From contig NZ_JBNASF010000004.1 in assembly GCF_049720995.1 (NCBI RefSeq), forward strand, positions 1 through 64,000: a stretch of 64,000 nt of DNA, given 5' to 3'. Every line of letters begins with the position of its first letter. Position 1 is the stretch's first letter. The DNA comes from Methanothermobacter sp049720995. Lineage in GTDB: Archaea > Methanobacteriota > Methanobacteria > Methanobacteriales > Methanothermobacteraceae. The translations under genes and the position numbers were made by a program. Positions 1 through 7,885 of this stretch are shown piece by piece. The notes under the pieces are model-generated. The model did no database searches, was not told the DNA's origin, and was given only the letters and a program-made list of their open reading frames with translations.

Positions 1-94
1 CAAGTCCGGGGATGGTCCCTGAAGGGTTGAACACGGCCAGAATGTCCCAAGTCCGGGGATGGTCCCTGAAGGGTTGAACACGGCCAGAATGTCC
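1..94. repeat. Perfect 47-bp tandem duplication
   Basis: Bases 1-47 are repeated exactly as 48-94. The repeat lies in the 3' part of the minus-strand DUF998-like gene. Because 47 is not a multiple of three, the second copy is read in a different frame and changes the predicted C-terminus. The window edge hides what lies beyond. Confidence 0.95.
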
Positions 95-615
95 CTGTTT
101 CCTGAGAAAACATAATTGAAGTGGAGGTTCACTGCAACCACCAGAAGGCAGTAACAGATCACAGGTCGCCGGAAGAGGGGCTGGTCCCGGAGAACTAGGG
201 TCACCAGCATTACAACCAGAAACAGGGACCCGAAGACTCCCGAAGCAGCCACTGTATGCTCTCTGATATGGTTTTCAGGATATAGACCCACCATGATCAG
301 GGAAAATGATGTGAAAATACCGAGGGCAATTCCAGAGGTTAGAACCCTCCTCCATGTGGAGATAGGCTTCCAGGTGGATAAACCCATGAAGAAGGGTATC
401 AGTATTATTCCGTTACAATGCAGCCGGGTTAAAGAATACAGCTGCATATGGATTCAGATTCACGTTCCCCAGATTGCTGAGCCACTGGTACAGGGGGTTA
501 TAGGTCCCTGGATACATTGAGACTGAGGACAGTGTGAATACCATGAAAACGGTGACACCGAGAAATCCGCTGAAGGAACTTACAGAGATGTTCAGAGATC
601 CCCCTCTGAAAACAT
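1..615 (-). pseudogene. DUF998-like membrane protein, frameshifted and cut by the window edge
   Basis: Read in pieces, the minus strand gives a multi-pass membrane protein. It has a segment like SMYPGTYNPLYQWLSNLGN followed by PYAAVFFN, typical of DUF998 proteins, then hydrophobic stretches. The expected ATG at 615-613 overlaps the permease stop as TAATG, but that frame closes after eight codons. One extra G in the G run at 600-604 would open the rest. A second break, with one base too many, lies at the CCCGG at 424-428 (plus-strand CCGGG), where the reading moves from AVFFN to a frame giving IILIPFFMGL. The 47-bp duplication at the edge changes the tail as well. Two compensating-type frame errors suggest decay, although homopolymer errors in the assembly could give the same picture. 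Family assignment is by motif memory only. Confidence 0.55.
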
Positions 616-1907
616 TATTTCCTGCATCCCTTATTATTCTTTGAGTTCCTCCATCTGAATATAAGGTACAATGGTACTCCCCCGGTGATGAGGAGCACTC
701 CAGCAATGAGGGTCCCTGCTGTGGTATTCAGGAGGAGGTAAATGCAGATAAGGACACCCAGGACACTCTTCACCGGAACAGCAGCCCCCTCCCTCCTCCG
801 GAGTATTCCCAGTGAAACGCAAGTTGTTGCGTAGGGGAGTAAAAGGGTTAAAACAGATAGTTCAATGAGCCCGGCCGCTGTACCTGTGAGTGCAGCTGCA
901 AGGGCCGTGAGGTTCTGGATGAGGATGCTGACGTGGGGTGTGCCGAACCTCCCGTGCACCCTGGACAGGGCACGTGGCAGAAACCCATCCCTGGACATGG
1001 CAAAGAGCAGCCTTGCAGTCGTGAGCATCCCTGCCTCCTCTGAACCTGCAATCGAGAAAACAGCGCCTGAAGTGAGTATGAGGGCCCCAAGTCCACCCAT
1101 GAGGCTGTAGCCGGCAACCGTGAGGGGTGCGGTTGAGGCTGCAAGCACCCTCCAGGGTACAAGTCCAAGGATAACGGCATTGGTGAGGAGATAGAATAGC
1201 ATCACAAAGACCATCCCAAGGGTTATGGCCAGGGGTATGTTCCTTTCAGGATTTTTAACCTCATCTGCAGGGACCGTTACAAGCTCAAACCCGACATACG
1301 CCCAGAACACCAGGACAGTCACACCACCAAGGGCCCCGAGGCCCATGGGTGCCAGGGGGGTGTAATTGCCGCTGAGGGTTGTCGGGTGGAGGGCAAGGTA
1401 CACTGCCCCAAGGATTGCAAGGAGGAGCACCGGTGCCACCTTGAGGACCGTCAGTACATCATTCACCTTACCGGCCCTCCCAACACCGGCGATGTTTATG
1501 AGTGTGAGTGAGACTATGAAGAGGACCTTGATGACGGCCTCCCAGATGGAATTCAGGGGGATGAAGTATTCAAGGTAGTATACGAAGGCTATGGGGAACA
1601 CCGCTATGGCGATCCACGAGGAAATCCAGAGGGACCAGCCGGTTAGGAAACCCGCGAAACGTCCAAGGGCCTCACCTGCATAGGCATAGGGGCCCCCGGT
1701 GACAGGGAGGATGCCGGAGGCCTCAGAGAATACAAGTGCAATCATAACAGCCATGAGGCCGGCCAGGAACCAGGCCAGTATTGAGGCCGGGCCAAGGCTA
1801 CCGGCACCATAGGCTGCCACGATGTAAATGTCGGCACCCACTATGGTCCCGATTACAAGGTTAACCGTGTCAAAGAGGGACAGCTCCCTCCGCAGCTGGG
1901 GTTTCAT
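615..1907 (-). CDS. APC-family amino acid permease
   Basis: This 430-residue protein of about 12 hydrophobic segments begins MKPQLRRELSLFDTVNLVIG and carries the conserved APC-superfamily opening (GTIVGADIYIV, then GPASILAWFLAGL, then SEASGILPVTGGPYAY). It probably imports an amino acid by cation-coupled or exchange transport in the cytoplasmic membrane. The substrate cannot be told. The ATG at 1907 has an AAGGA ribosome-binding site. The downstream broken DUF998-like frame starts on its stop codon, so the two were probably cotranscribed. The spacer upstream of its start is made largely of a copied 3' end of the preceding gene. Confidence 0.85.
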   Translation of the reverse strand: MKPQLRRELSLFDTVNLVIGTIVGADIYIVAAYGAGSLGPASILAWFLAGLMAVMIALVFSEASGILPVTGGPYAYAGEALGRFAGFLTGWSLWISSWIAIAVFPIAFVYYLEYFIPLNSIWEAVIKVLFIVSLTLINIAGVGRAGKVNDVLTVLKVAPVLLLAILGAVYLALHPTTLSGNYTPLAPMGLGALGGVTVLVFWAYVGFELVTVPADEVKNPERNIPLAITLGMVFVMLFYLLTNAVILGLVPWRVLAASTAPLTVAGYSLMGGLGALILTSGAVFSIAGSEEAGMLTTARLLFAMSRDGFLPRALSRVHGRFGTPHVSILIQNLTALAAALTGTAAGLIELSVLTLLLPYATTCVSLGILRRREGAAVPVKSVLGVLICIYLLLNTTAGTLIAGVLLITGGVPLYLIFRWRNSKNNKGCRK

Positions 1908-1924
1908 GCTTTCCTTGGTTATTT

Positions 1925-2005
1925 AGGTATAGGTAAAACACTACTTGGTTAGATGATCTGATATCTCAAGGTATAGGTAAAACACTACTTGGTTAGATGA
2001 TCTGA
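1925..2005. repeat. Direct repeat copying the 3' end of the preceding gene
   Basis: A 37-bp stretch occurs exactly at 1925-1961 and 1969-2005 (unit 44 bp). The right-hand copy holds the last codons and stop of the minus-strand gene ending at 1993. The left-hand copy lies in the spacer just before the permease start. Confidence 0.95.
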
Positions 2006-3276
2006 ATTGTCTCATTATCTTTATTCCTTATTATGAATTTTCCATTCTCCTCATAGATATTCACATCCTGAAATGTCTCCTGGAATCCAGGTGGGGGGCC
2101 ATAGCGACCATTGGAGACCCTCCTCCCGGTCATCCAGGCGACCTTATCTGCAACTGAACCCGAGGCCCACACCACATCATCAGGGGATGTATGGGTATCA
2201 ATGTACTCCTTGAGGGGATAGTAACGGTTTTCGAATGGTATATCCACATCAGACCACCCTATATCTGTTAGAAGGAGCTGTTCGACAAATACCATGGTTG
2301 ATGAGATGATGAGGATCCCCGTCACCATTCTCAAAGCCCCTGATGGATTCTCAAGTAACCTTGAACCTGTGTATCCACCCACAACCGCCAGTGGGAGTGC
2401 AACGTACTGCAGCCCCCTTGATAAATCATCAAAGAGGACCTCCGCAGTGAGCACCATGAGAATGTAGGCCATGAGGGGTCTGAACTCCCTCCCTCCCCTC
2501 ACAAGGTAGAGTCCCGGGACCCCGAAGTACAGCAGTATGAGGAACACAAGCCAGCCGATACTGAAGTAACCGCCATTCACAGGCTCAGATGGGGCTCCCC
2601 TTGCTGTGAGGAAGTATGCCCACCATAATATGAGGGATGGGAGGAGCACCGTGAGCACCCTGAGGTTCCTCCTAACACCATCTGCCAGCACCACGGGACC
2701 CACTGTTATGAGTGCTATGAAATGGGTCCAGAGTGCAAGTGTCCCTGTCACCGCTGCAGAGAGACGGTCCTCTGATAGCAGATATACTGTGAGGACCAGG
2801 AGGACAGGTATGTAGGCTGCCGGCATTATAACTGAGAGGGTGTCTGGACGGGGAGATGCGAGTACCAGTGCCCCTGCGATGAGACCGGCCCTCCTCCCGT
2901 ACCACCTGGAGGCCACCCATGAGGCCGTGAATACCGTGAGAAGTATCTGCAGCATGCACATGATGGAATGGGCAAACCTGACACCACCCAGGGTCCAGAG
3001 CCCGGCGAGTATAACATGAAGCAGGGGCGGATGTCCCAGGGGCCTCCCGGCGGGATAGTAAACCAGGTAGTCCCATGTAAGACCTCTTAGCGGTTCAATC
3101 ATTATCTCCCTTGCCCTCACAAGGTGAAAGTCAATGTCACCATGGGTTGGAAAGAGGTAGTATGGTTTGAGGATGAGAAGCACCGCTATGATGATGAGGG
3201 GGATGTATGGCAGAAGCCGGTCTGGGATATACCCTTTGAACATTCCGCTCCCATCGTCGGGCATGGCAGATTTCAT
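1993..3276 (-). CDS. GT-C-like multi-pass membrane protein
   Basis: A 427-residue protein with about ten hydrophobic segments. After the first membrane span comes GDIDFHLVRAREIM, then VYYPAGRPLGHPPLLHV. This arrangement, with acidic residues in the first outer loop and a tyrosine/proline-rich stretch, recalls the GT-C fold of oligosaccharyl- and lipid-phosphate-sugar-dependent transferases. The C-terminus is soluble (about residues 370-427). I place the start at ATG 3276 (MKSAMPDDG), preceded by AAGGT. The open frame continues further upstream but only as an antisense shadow of the divergent gene. Transferase activity is inferred and the protein could be another membrane family. Confidence 0.55.
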   Translation of the reverse strand: MKSAMPDDGSGMFKGYIPDRLLPYIPLIIIAVLLILKPYYLFPTHGDIDFHLVRAREIMIEPLRGLTWDYLVYYPAGRPLGHPPLLHVILAGLWTLGGVRFAHSIMCMLQILLTVFTASWVASRWYGRRAGLIAGALVLASPRPDTLSVIMPAAYIPVLLVLTVYLLSEDRLSAAVTGTLALWTHFIALITVGPVVLADGVRRNLRVLTVLLPSLILWWAYFLTARGAPSEPVNGGYFSIGWLVFLILLYFGVPGLYLVRGGREFRPLMAYILMVLTAEVLFDDLSRGLQYVALPLAVVGGYTGSRLLENPSGALRMVTGILIISSTMVFVEQLLLTDIGWSDVDIPFENRYYPLKEYIDTHTSPDDVVWASGSVADKVAWMTGRRVSNGRYGPPPGFQETFQDVNIYEENGKFIIRNKDNETIQII

Positions 3277-3322
3277 GGTAACCTTATTATACCTCTGAAA
3301 TAAAAATAATTGTGGTGTTATT
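3277..3322. promoter_or_regulatory. Short divergent promoter region
   Basis: Forty-six AT-rich bases separate the minus-strand membrane gene from the plus-strand zinc-ribbon/YbjQ gene. TATA-like stretches (TATAATAAGG on the minus side, AAATAAAAATAATTG on the plus side) overlap, so both promoters must lie here. The plus-strand gene has GTGGTG five bases before its ATG. Confidence 0.5.
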
Positions 3323-3847
3323 ATGGTTACAAGTGAGGAGATGAAGAGAAGACTGGCCGAGAAGAAAGGTGAGGTGGCTCCAGCTTCCAGAACCACGACT
3401 TCAGCAGAAAAATTCTGCCCAAACTGCGGGAAGGAGTATGGGGCAGAATCAAATTTCTGTGACGAGTGCGGCACGAGGCTTGAGGAGCGAAGAGGAGCGC
3501 CTGCAGTCGAGGAGCATGGTGACGTGGTATACGTTACAAGCAACTATGTCCCGGGATACAGAGCGGTTAAGACACTTGGATTCGTTTACGGGCTAACAGT
3601 GAGAAGCAGGGGACTTGGAGGTCAGATAGGTGCCGGATTAAGGTCCATTGTGGGTGGTGAGATCAAGGAGTACGTCACCATGATGGAGCACTCAAGGGAG
3701 GAGGCCCTTGAGAGGATGCTTGACCATGCCCGTGAACTGGGGGCCAATGCGGTTATAAGTGTCCGGTTCGACTCAGACTCCATATCCGACATAATGCAGG
3801 AGATCCTTGCCTACGGCACAGCCGTCATCGTTGAGCCAGAGGAGTAG
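3323..3847 (+). CDS. Zinc-ribbon plus YbjQ/UPF0145-domain protein
   Basis: 174 residues. A zinc ribbon of two CxxC knuckles (CPNCG near residue 33 and CDECG near 48) is followed by a YbjQ/UPF0145 domain (about residues 70-174) with the typical NYVPGYRAVKTLGFVYGLTV start and a helix EALERMLDHARELGANAVI. UPF0145 proteins form small beta-rich oligomers of unknown role. ATG at 3323 follows GTGGTG by five bases. Two further members of this family occur at 39.5-40.5 kb, one fused to a membrane domain. Confidence 0.8.
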   Translation: MVTSEEMKRRLAEKKGEVAPASRTTTSAEKFCPNCGKEYGAESNFCDECGTRLEERRGAPAVEEHGDVVYVTSNYVPGYRAVKTLGFVYGLTVRSRGLGGQIGAGLRSIVGGEIKEYVTMMEHSREEALERMLDHARELGANAVISVRFDSDSISDIMQEILAYGTAVIVEPEE

Positions 3848-3905
3848 GCACAGCCCGGGATATCCCCTGATCGGGCAGATGACCGACCATTCAATTAAAG
3901 ACCAC

Positions 3906-3924
3906 AAACTATTTATAACATTTA
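3906..3924 (+). promoter_or_regulatory. TATA-box region of the nurA-herA-mre11-rad50 operon
   Basis: An AT-rich element (ACTATTTATAAC) lies about 30-40 bases before the nurA ATG at 3951. No strong ribosome-binding site precedes that ATG, so the leader is probably short. Confidence 0.45.
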
Positions 3925-3950
3925 TTTATTATTCAATATTAAACGTTTAC

Positions 3951-5015
3951 ATGGGGGATTTTTTATTGGACATTTTTGATAGTATTGCACAGACCCTTGA
4001 GAATAGGGTGAGCTCAGGGATCGGAAGACCCTACTTCAGGTCAGCGAAATACAGGGTGCATGAATTCAGCACAGATAACTTCATACCCATTGAGGGGGGA
4101 GAGGAGCGTCTCATGGCCTTCATAGACGGCGGCAACAGCCCCATACTGGAGGGACCGGGCATATCAGTCCACCTAAACAGGGTTGCCCTGGGCCTCTTCA
4201 GGGGGGCTCAGAGGGTTCAGCCTGAGATGCCAGCGAGGATTGAGTTCTTCTCTGTTATGACCATAAACCCGGAGGAGGAGATGTGCAGATTCCAGATACA
4301 CCCCATCAGGGAGGAGTACCTGGAATTCCTCCCTGATGAGGATGACATGCACCTTGAATTTAAAGACACTGACACTGTTGATGAGTCAACCCTCAAGGGC
4401 CTCCCCAGGCGTTTTGCAGAGTGGAGCATGGCACTGGGGGCCCTTGATGAACTGGATGCAGGAGATATTCTGGTCAGGGACGGATCACTGCAGGCATCAT
4501 TCGAGAAGGAAAACAGCCACATCAGTAAACTCGGGGACAGGGCAGGGGACATCCACGTGGCAGGGCTCTCAAAGACCTGCACCCTCTACACCACCACTTC
4601 ACTCTCACTCCTTTCAGCCATCGGAAGGCTCGCATCAGAGCAGGGCCTGAAGGGGGCCTGGTGCTACCACCCCATAGCCATCAGGACCGACAGGCCCACC
4701 ACCCTCACGGCGGTTAAGCTGAACCCCGCAGGGAGGATATTCCGCATGGACATCCTGGGGGAATGTGAATCCAATGAAACACTGGACGTGACATCCGCCC
4801 TCTTGCTGAACGCAGGGGACGCATGCTTCCCGGGCTACCCCTACGGTCTGGTGGACGTGGACATGAGGGCCCGTGTCTCAGCAGATGAGGTTGAAATCTA
4901 CAGGAGAAGAGTCCTATCACAGGTCAGTGATGGTAAGATCCTTAAGGGAATAAAGGATGAGACAGAAAGTCTTGACTACCACGATACACTTAACAGGTAT
5001 GCAGGTGAGGATTGA
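3951..5015 (+). CDS. nurA: NurA 5'-3' nuclease
   Basis: 354 residues, the usual NurA length. The RNase H-like NurA domain begins near residue 50 with the metal-binding motif AFIDGGNSP. Further acidic residues near the C-terminus (LVDVDMRARVS) fit the second half of the active site. NurA works with the HerA hexamer, Mre11 and Rad50 in resecting DNA ends for recombination. I take ATG 3951 because the upstream in-frame extension crosses the promoter. Its stop overlaps the herA start (TGATG), indicating translational coupling. The gene is first in the operon. Confidence 0.9.
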   Translation: MGDFLLDIFDSIAQTLENRVSSGIGRPYFRSAKYRVHEFSTDNFIPIEGGEERLMAFIDGGNSPILEGPGISVHLNRVALGLFRGAQRVQPEMPARIEFFSVMTINPEEEMCRFQIHPIREEYLEFLPDEDDMHLEFKDTDTVDESTLKGLPRRFAEWSMALGALDELDAGDILVRDGSLQASFEKENSHISKLGDRAGDIHVAGLSKTCTLYTTTSLSLLSAIGRLASEQGLKGAWCYHPIAIRTDRPTTLTAVKLNPAGRIFRMDILGECESNETLDVTSALLLNAGDACFPGYPYGLVDVDMRARVSADEVEIYRRRVLSQVSDGKILKGIKDETESLDYHDTLNRYAGED

Positions 5016-6538
5016 TGGAAATCGCAGGTCAGATAATAGGTGGCGAAACAGCCGCGGTACTCATAAGGCAGAAATCAGGTGAACCCATAGAACTGGGCGA
5101 CCTCCTCGTCGCTGAGGGGGACGGCTACACGATACTCCAGGTCAAGGACCTGAAATACAGGTCCCAGATACCCCAGGGGATGAGGGAACTTGCATCCGGC
5201 TTCAACCTTGAGGGCTACAGGGGGGACGTGGAGTTCCTTGAACCGGAACTACGGAACTACATCATCGCAGAGGCCCGCCCCCTACTCCATGTGAGGGATG
5301 GGGAGCCGATGCTACCCAAACGCCTGCCGGGCTTCTTCAGGGAGGTCAAGAGGATAAGGGATGGGGACCTTGCCTTCCTTGAAAAGCCCCGCAACCCGGT
5401 ATTCCTGGGAAATGTGAGGAGCGGCTCAAAGGTCCTTGAAACACCAGTCTACATCGACGCCCTGGACGCCATAACCCACCACATCCTCATACCTGCAACC
5501 ACCGGTAGGGGTAAGAGTAACCTGGTGAAGGTCATGCTCTGGAGCCTGGCAGATATGGACCGTGTGGGCATGCTGGTACTGGACCCCCACGACGAGTACT
5601 ATGGGAGGAACGAGCCTGGCCTCGGGAGGCACCCATCAGGCAATGTGGTCTACTACTCACCCGACGCACCGGTCGGCGGAAACACCCTGGCAATAAATCT
5701 GAGGTCCCTGAGACCGGAGCACTTTGAGGGTATAATACCATTCACACAGGCACAGGAGCAGGCAATTGCAAGGTACCACCACAGCCACCGTGATGAATGG
5801 ATCATCAAAATCGTTGAAGGGGAAAGAATTGAAAACGTGGATCCAAGAACACTGAGCGTCCTTCGAAGGGTCTTTGATGTTATCCTCGGAGTTTACCTGG
5901 ATGAGGACACAGGTGAGATAAAGTCCCGTGGAGGTGTATTCCGGGATGTGGGTGGTGAGTCAGCCATAAGGGACATGGCAGGACACCTGGAGGATGGAAG
6001 GATAGTCGTGGTGGACACATCCAGGCTCATGGGTGAGGCTGAACTCCTTGTTGGGAGTGTGATATCAGGTGAGATCTTCAGGAGGTACCAGAAGTACAAA
6101 TCCACCGGGGAGCTCAGGCGAAAACCCGTCATAGGGATAGTGATAGAGGAGGCCCCCCGTGTCCTTGGAAAGGAGGTCATTGAAAGGCAGGGAAACAACA
6201 TCTACAGCACCATCGCAAGGGAGGGCCGTAAATTCAACATAGGCCTCGTAGCCATAACCCAGCTTGTGAGCCTCATTCCCAGGACAGTCCTTGCAAACAT
6301 GAACACCAAGATAATCCTGGGGAATGAGATGGCCCAGGAGAGGGCTGAGATAATAGGAAGTGCCTCCCAGGACCTCTCAGATGACAACAGGGCAATAGCC
6401 AGCCTGGATAAGGGTGAGGCCATAGTGAGCAGCATATTCACAAAGTTCGCGGTGCCGGTGAAAATACCCCTCTTCGAGGAGTTCATTGAATCCACGGATT
6501 ATGAGGATGATGATGGGGACATTGAATTCATAGGGTGA
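5015..6538 (+). CDS. herA: HerA bipolar DNA helicase/translocase
   Basis: 507 residues with an N-terminal HAS-type barrel (about residues 1-110) and a RecA/FtsK-like ATPase. The P loop PATTGRGKSN lies near residues 158-168 and Walker B is MLVLDPHDEY. A late VIEEAPRVL segment and the C-terminal arginine-finger region follow the HerA pattern. It is a hexameric motor that feeds ends to NurA after Mre11-Rad50 action. ATG 5015 shares a base with the nurA stop. A TTG three bases earlier is also possible, since GGTG lies four bases from that TTG. Confidence 0.93.
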   Translation: MEIAGQIIGGETAAVLIRQKSGEPIELGDLLVAEGDGYTILQVKDLKYRSQIPQGMRELASGFNLEGYRGDVEFLEPELRNYIIAEARPLLHVRDGEPMLPKRLPGFFREVKRIRDGDLAFLEKPRNPVFLGNVRSGSKVLETPVYIDALDAITHHILIPATTGRGKSNLVKVMLWSLADMDRVGMLVLDPHDEYYGRNEPGLGRHPSGNVVYYSPDAPVGGNTLAINLRSLRPEHFEGIIPFTQAQEQAIARYHHSHRDEWIIKIVEGERIENVDPRTLSVLRRVFDVILGVYLDEDTGEIKSRGGVFRDVGGESAIRDMAGHLEDGRIVVVDTSRLMGEAELLVGSVISGEIFRRYQKYKSTGELRRKPVIGIVIEEAPRVLGKEVIERQGNNIYSTIAREGRKFNIGLVAITQLVSLIPRTVLANMNTKIILGNEMAQERAEIIGSASQDLSDDNRAIASLDKGEAIVSSIFTKFAVPVKIPLFEEFIESTDYEDDDGDIEFIG

Positions 6539-6547
6539 GGTGAACTG

Positions 6548-7804
6548 ATGTACAGATTCGCGCACCTGTCAGACTGCCACCTGGGGGCACAGAAACAGCC
6601 TGAACTCCGGGAACTGGAATTCCAGGCCTTCAGGATGGCCCTGGATGATGCGCTGGAGAATGATGTCGACTTCATGCTAATAGCCGGGGACCTGTTCCAC
6701 TCCAACATCCCGAACATGGAGACCGTCAAGAGGGCCACACTGGAACTCAGGAGGGTCAGGGATGAGGGGGTCCCCATCTATGTCAACTATGGCAGCCACG
6801 ACTACAGCCCATCAAACACCTCCATGATAGACATACTGGAAACCGCGGGGGTCATAGAGAAGGTTGTGCGCCCCATCCCCGGAAAGAAGCTGGGACTGGA
6901 TTTCACGGTGGATGAGAAGACCGGGGCAAAGATCACGGGCCTGTCAGGGAGGTCAAGGGCACTGGAGGTTGACTACTTCAGGAACCTTGACAGGGAGGCC
7001 CTTGAGGCCGAGGACGGCTTCAGGATATTCCTGTTCCACAGCGCCATAACCCAGTTCAAACCCGTGGACCTTGCAGAGATGGATTCCATCGACCTCAACC
7101 TCTTTCCCCGTGGCCTGGAATACTATGCAGGGGGCCACGTCCACAGGAGGGGCTGCTACATGGAGGAGGGCTACGGCCCAATAGTATACCCTGGGGCACT
7201 CTTCGGTTCATACGCAGGTGACCTTGAGGAGAACGCCAGGGGAGAGGAGAGGGGGTACTACCTTGTTGAATTCAGGGAAAGGGCAAAGGCCCCACAGTTC
7301 AGGGCAATAAGGCCCGCTGAATTTGAATACATAGAATGTGATGTGACAGGTAAGAACTCCCAGGACGCATTCCTCCTAATACGTAGAGAAATGGGGGAAC
7401 ACGATGTTGAGGGCAGGGTTGTGATGTTAAAGATCAGGGGTGAGCTCAGCTCCGGGAGGAGCTCGGACATAGATTCAGCATGGATAAGGAGGGAACTTGA
7501 ATCCAGGGGTGCCCTTGTTGTCCAGATCAACAGGCACGGCCTTAGCACCCGTGAGATACAGAAGGTGAGGGTTGCCGAGAGCGACATCCCTGAACTTGAG
7601 AGGAGGATCTTCAGGGAGAAACTCGCAGGACTCGACATCAGAAACACCAATCTCGTGAAGAGGGGCGATTCCCTTGCGGTTGAGCTCCTCAGGAAACTTG
7701 AGGACGAGATCGCCCCCGGTGAAAATAAGGGCGAATATGAGAGGAGAATCATTGAGGAAGCAGAGGCTGTTATGGGAGTGAATCCAGATGATGATAACCG
7801 ATGA
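6548..7804 (+). CDS. mre11: Mre11 double-strand-break nuclease
   Basis: 418 residues. Phosphoesterase motifs are in order: HLSDCHLGA (D9, H11), IAGDLF (near residue 49), YGSHDYS (82-85), FLFHSA and GGHVH. They form the dinuclear Mn site of Mre11, which trims DNA ends together with Rad50. The usual GNHD motif reads GSHD here, so the metal-bridging Asn position is Ser while the catalytic His is kept. The ATG has GAGGTG exactly five bases upstream. The gene's 3' end is echoed in the spacer before rad50. Confidence 0.93.
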   Translation: MYRFAHLSDCHLGAQKQPELRELEFQAFRMALDDALENDVDFMLIAGDLFHSNIPNMETVKRATLELRRVRDEGVPIYVNYGSHDYSPSNTSMIDILETAGVIEKVVRPIPGKKLGLDFTVDEKTGAKITGLSGRSRALEVDYFRNLDREALEAEDGFRIFLFHSAITQFKPVDLAEMDSIDLNLFPRGLEYYAGGHVHRRGCYMEEGYGPIVYPGALFGSYAGDLEENARGEERGYYLVEFRERAKAPQFRAIRPAEFEYIECDVTGKNSQDAFLLIRREMGEHDVEGRVVMLKIRGELSSGRSSDIDSAWIRRELESRGALVVQINRHGLSTREIQKVRVAESDIPELERRIFREKLAGLDIRNTNLVKRGDSLAVELLRKLEDEIAPGENKGEYERRIIEEAEAVMGVNPDDDNR

Positions 7805-7865
7805 CTTCAGGATGGATGAGGGTGCTGGCTCCCTCCCCAGCTGGTTGAATCCAGATGATGATAAC
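7779..7865. repeat. Echo of the mre11 3' end before rad50
   Basis: A 20-bp sequence at 7779-7798, covering the last mre11 codons, recurs exactly at 7846-7865 (offset 67) with a stop codon after it. The copy lies in the 81-bp spacer just before the rad50 ribosome-binding site. Confidence 0.85.
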
Positions 7866-7885
7866 TGATCCCGTGGTGATGCTCT

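Noticed and set aside
3277..3543. N-terminal extension of the GT-C-like gene
   Set aside because: The added residues are antisense to the zinc-ribbon/YbjQ gene. ATG 3276 has a ribosome-binding site.
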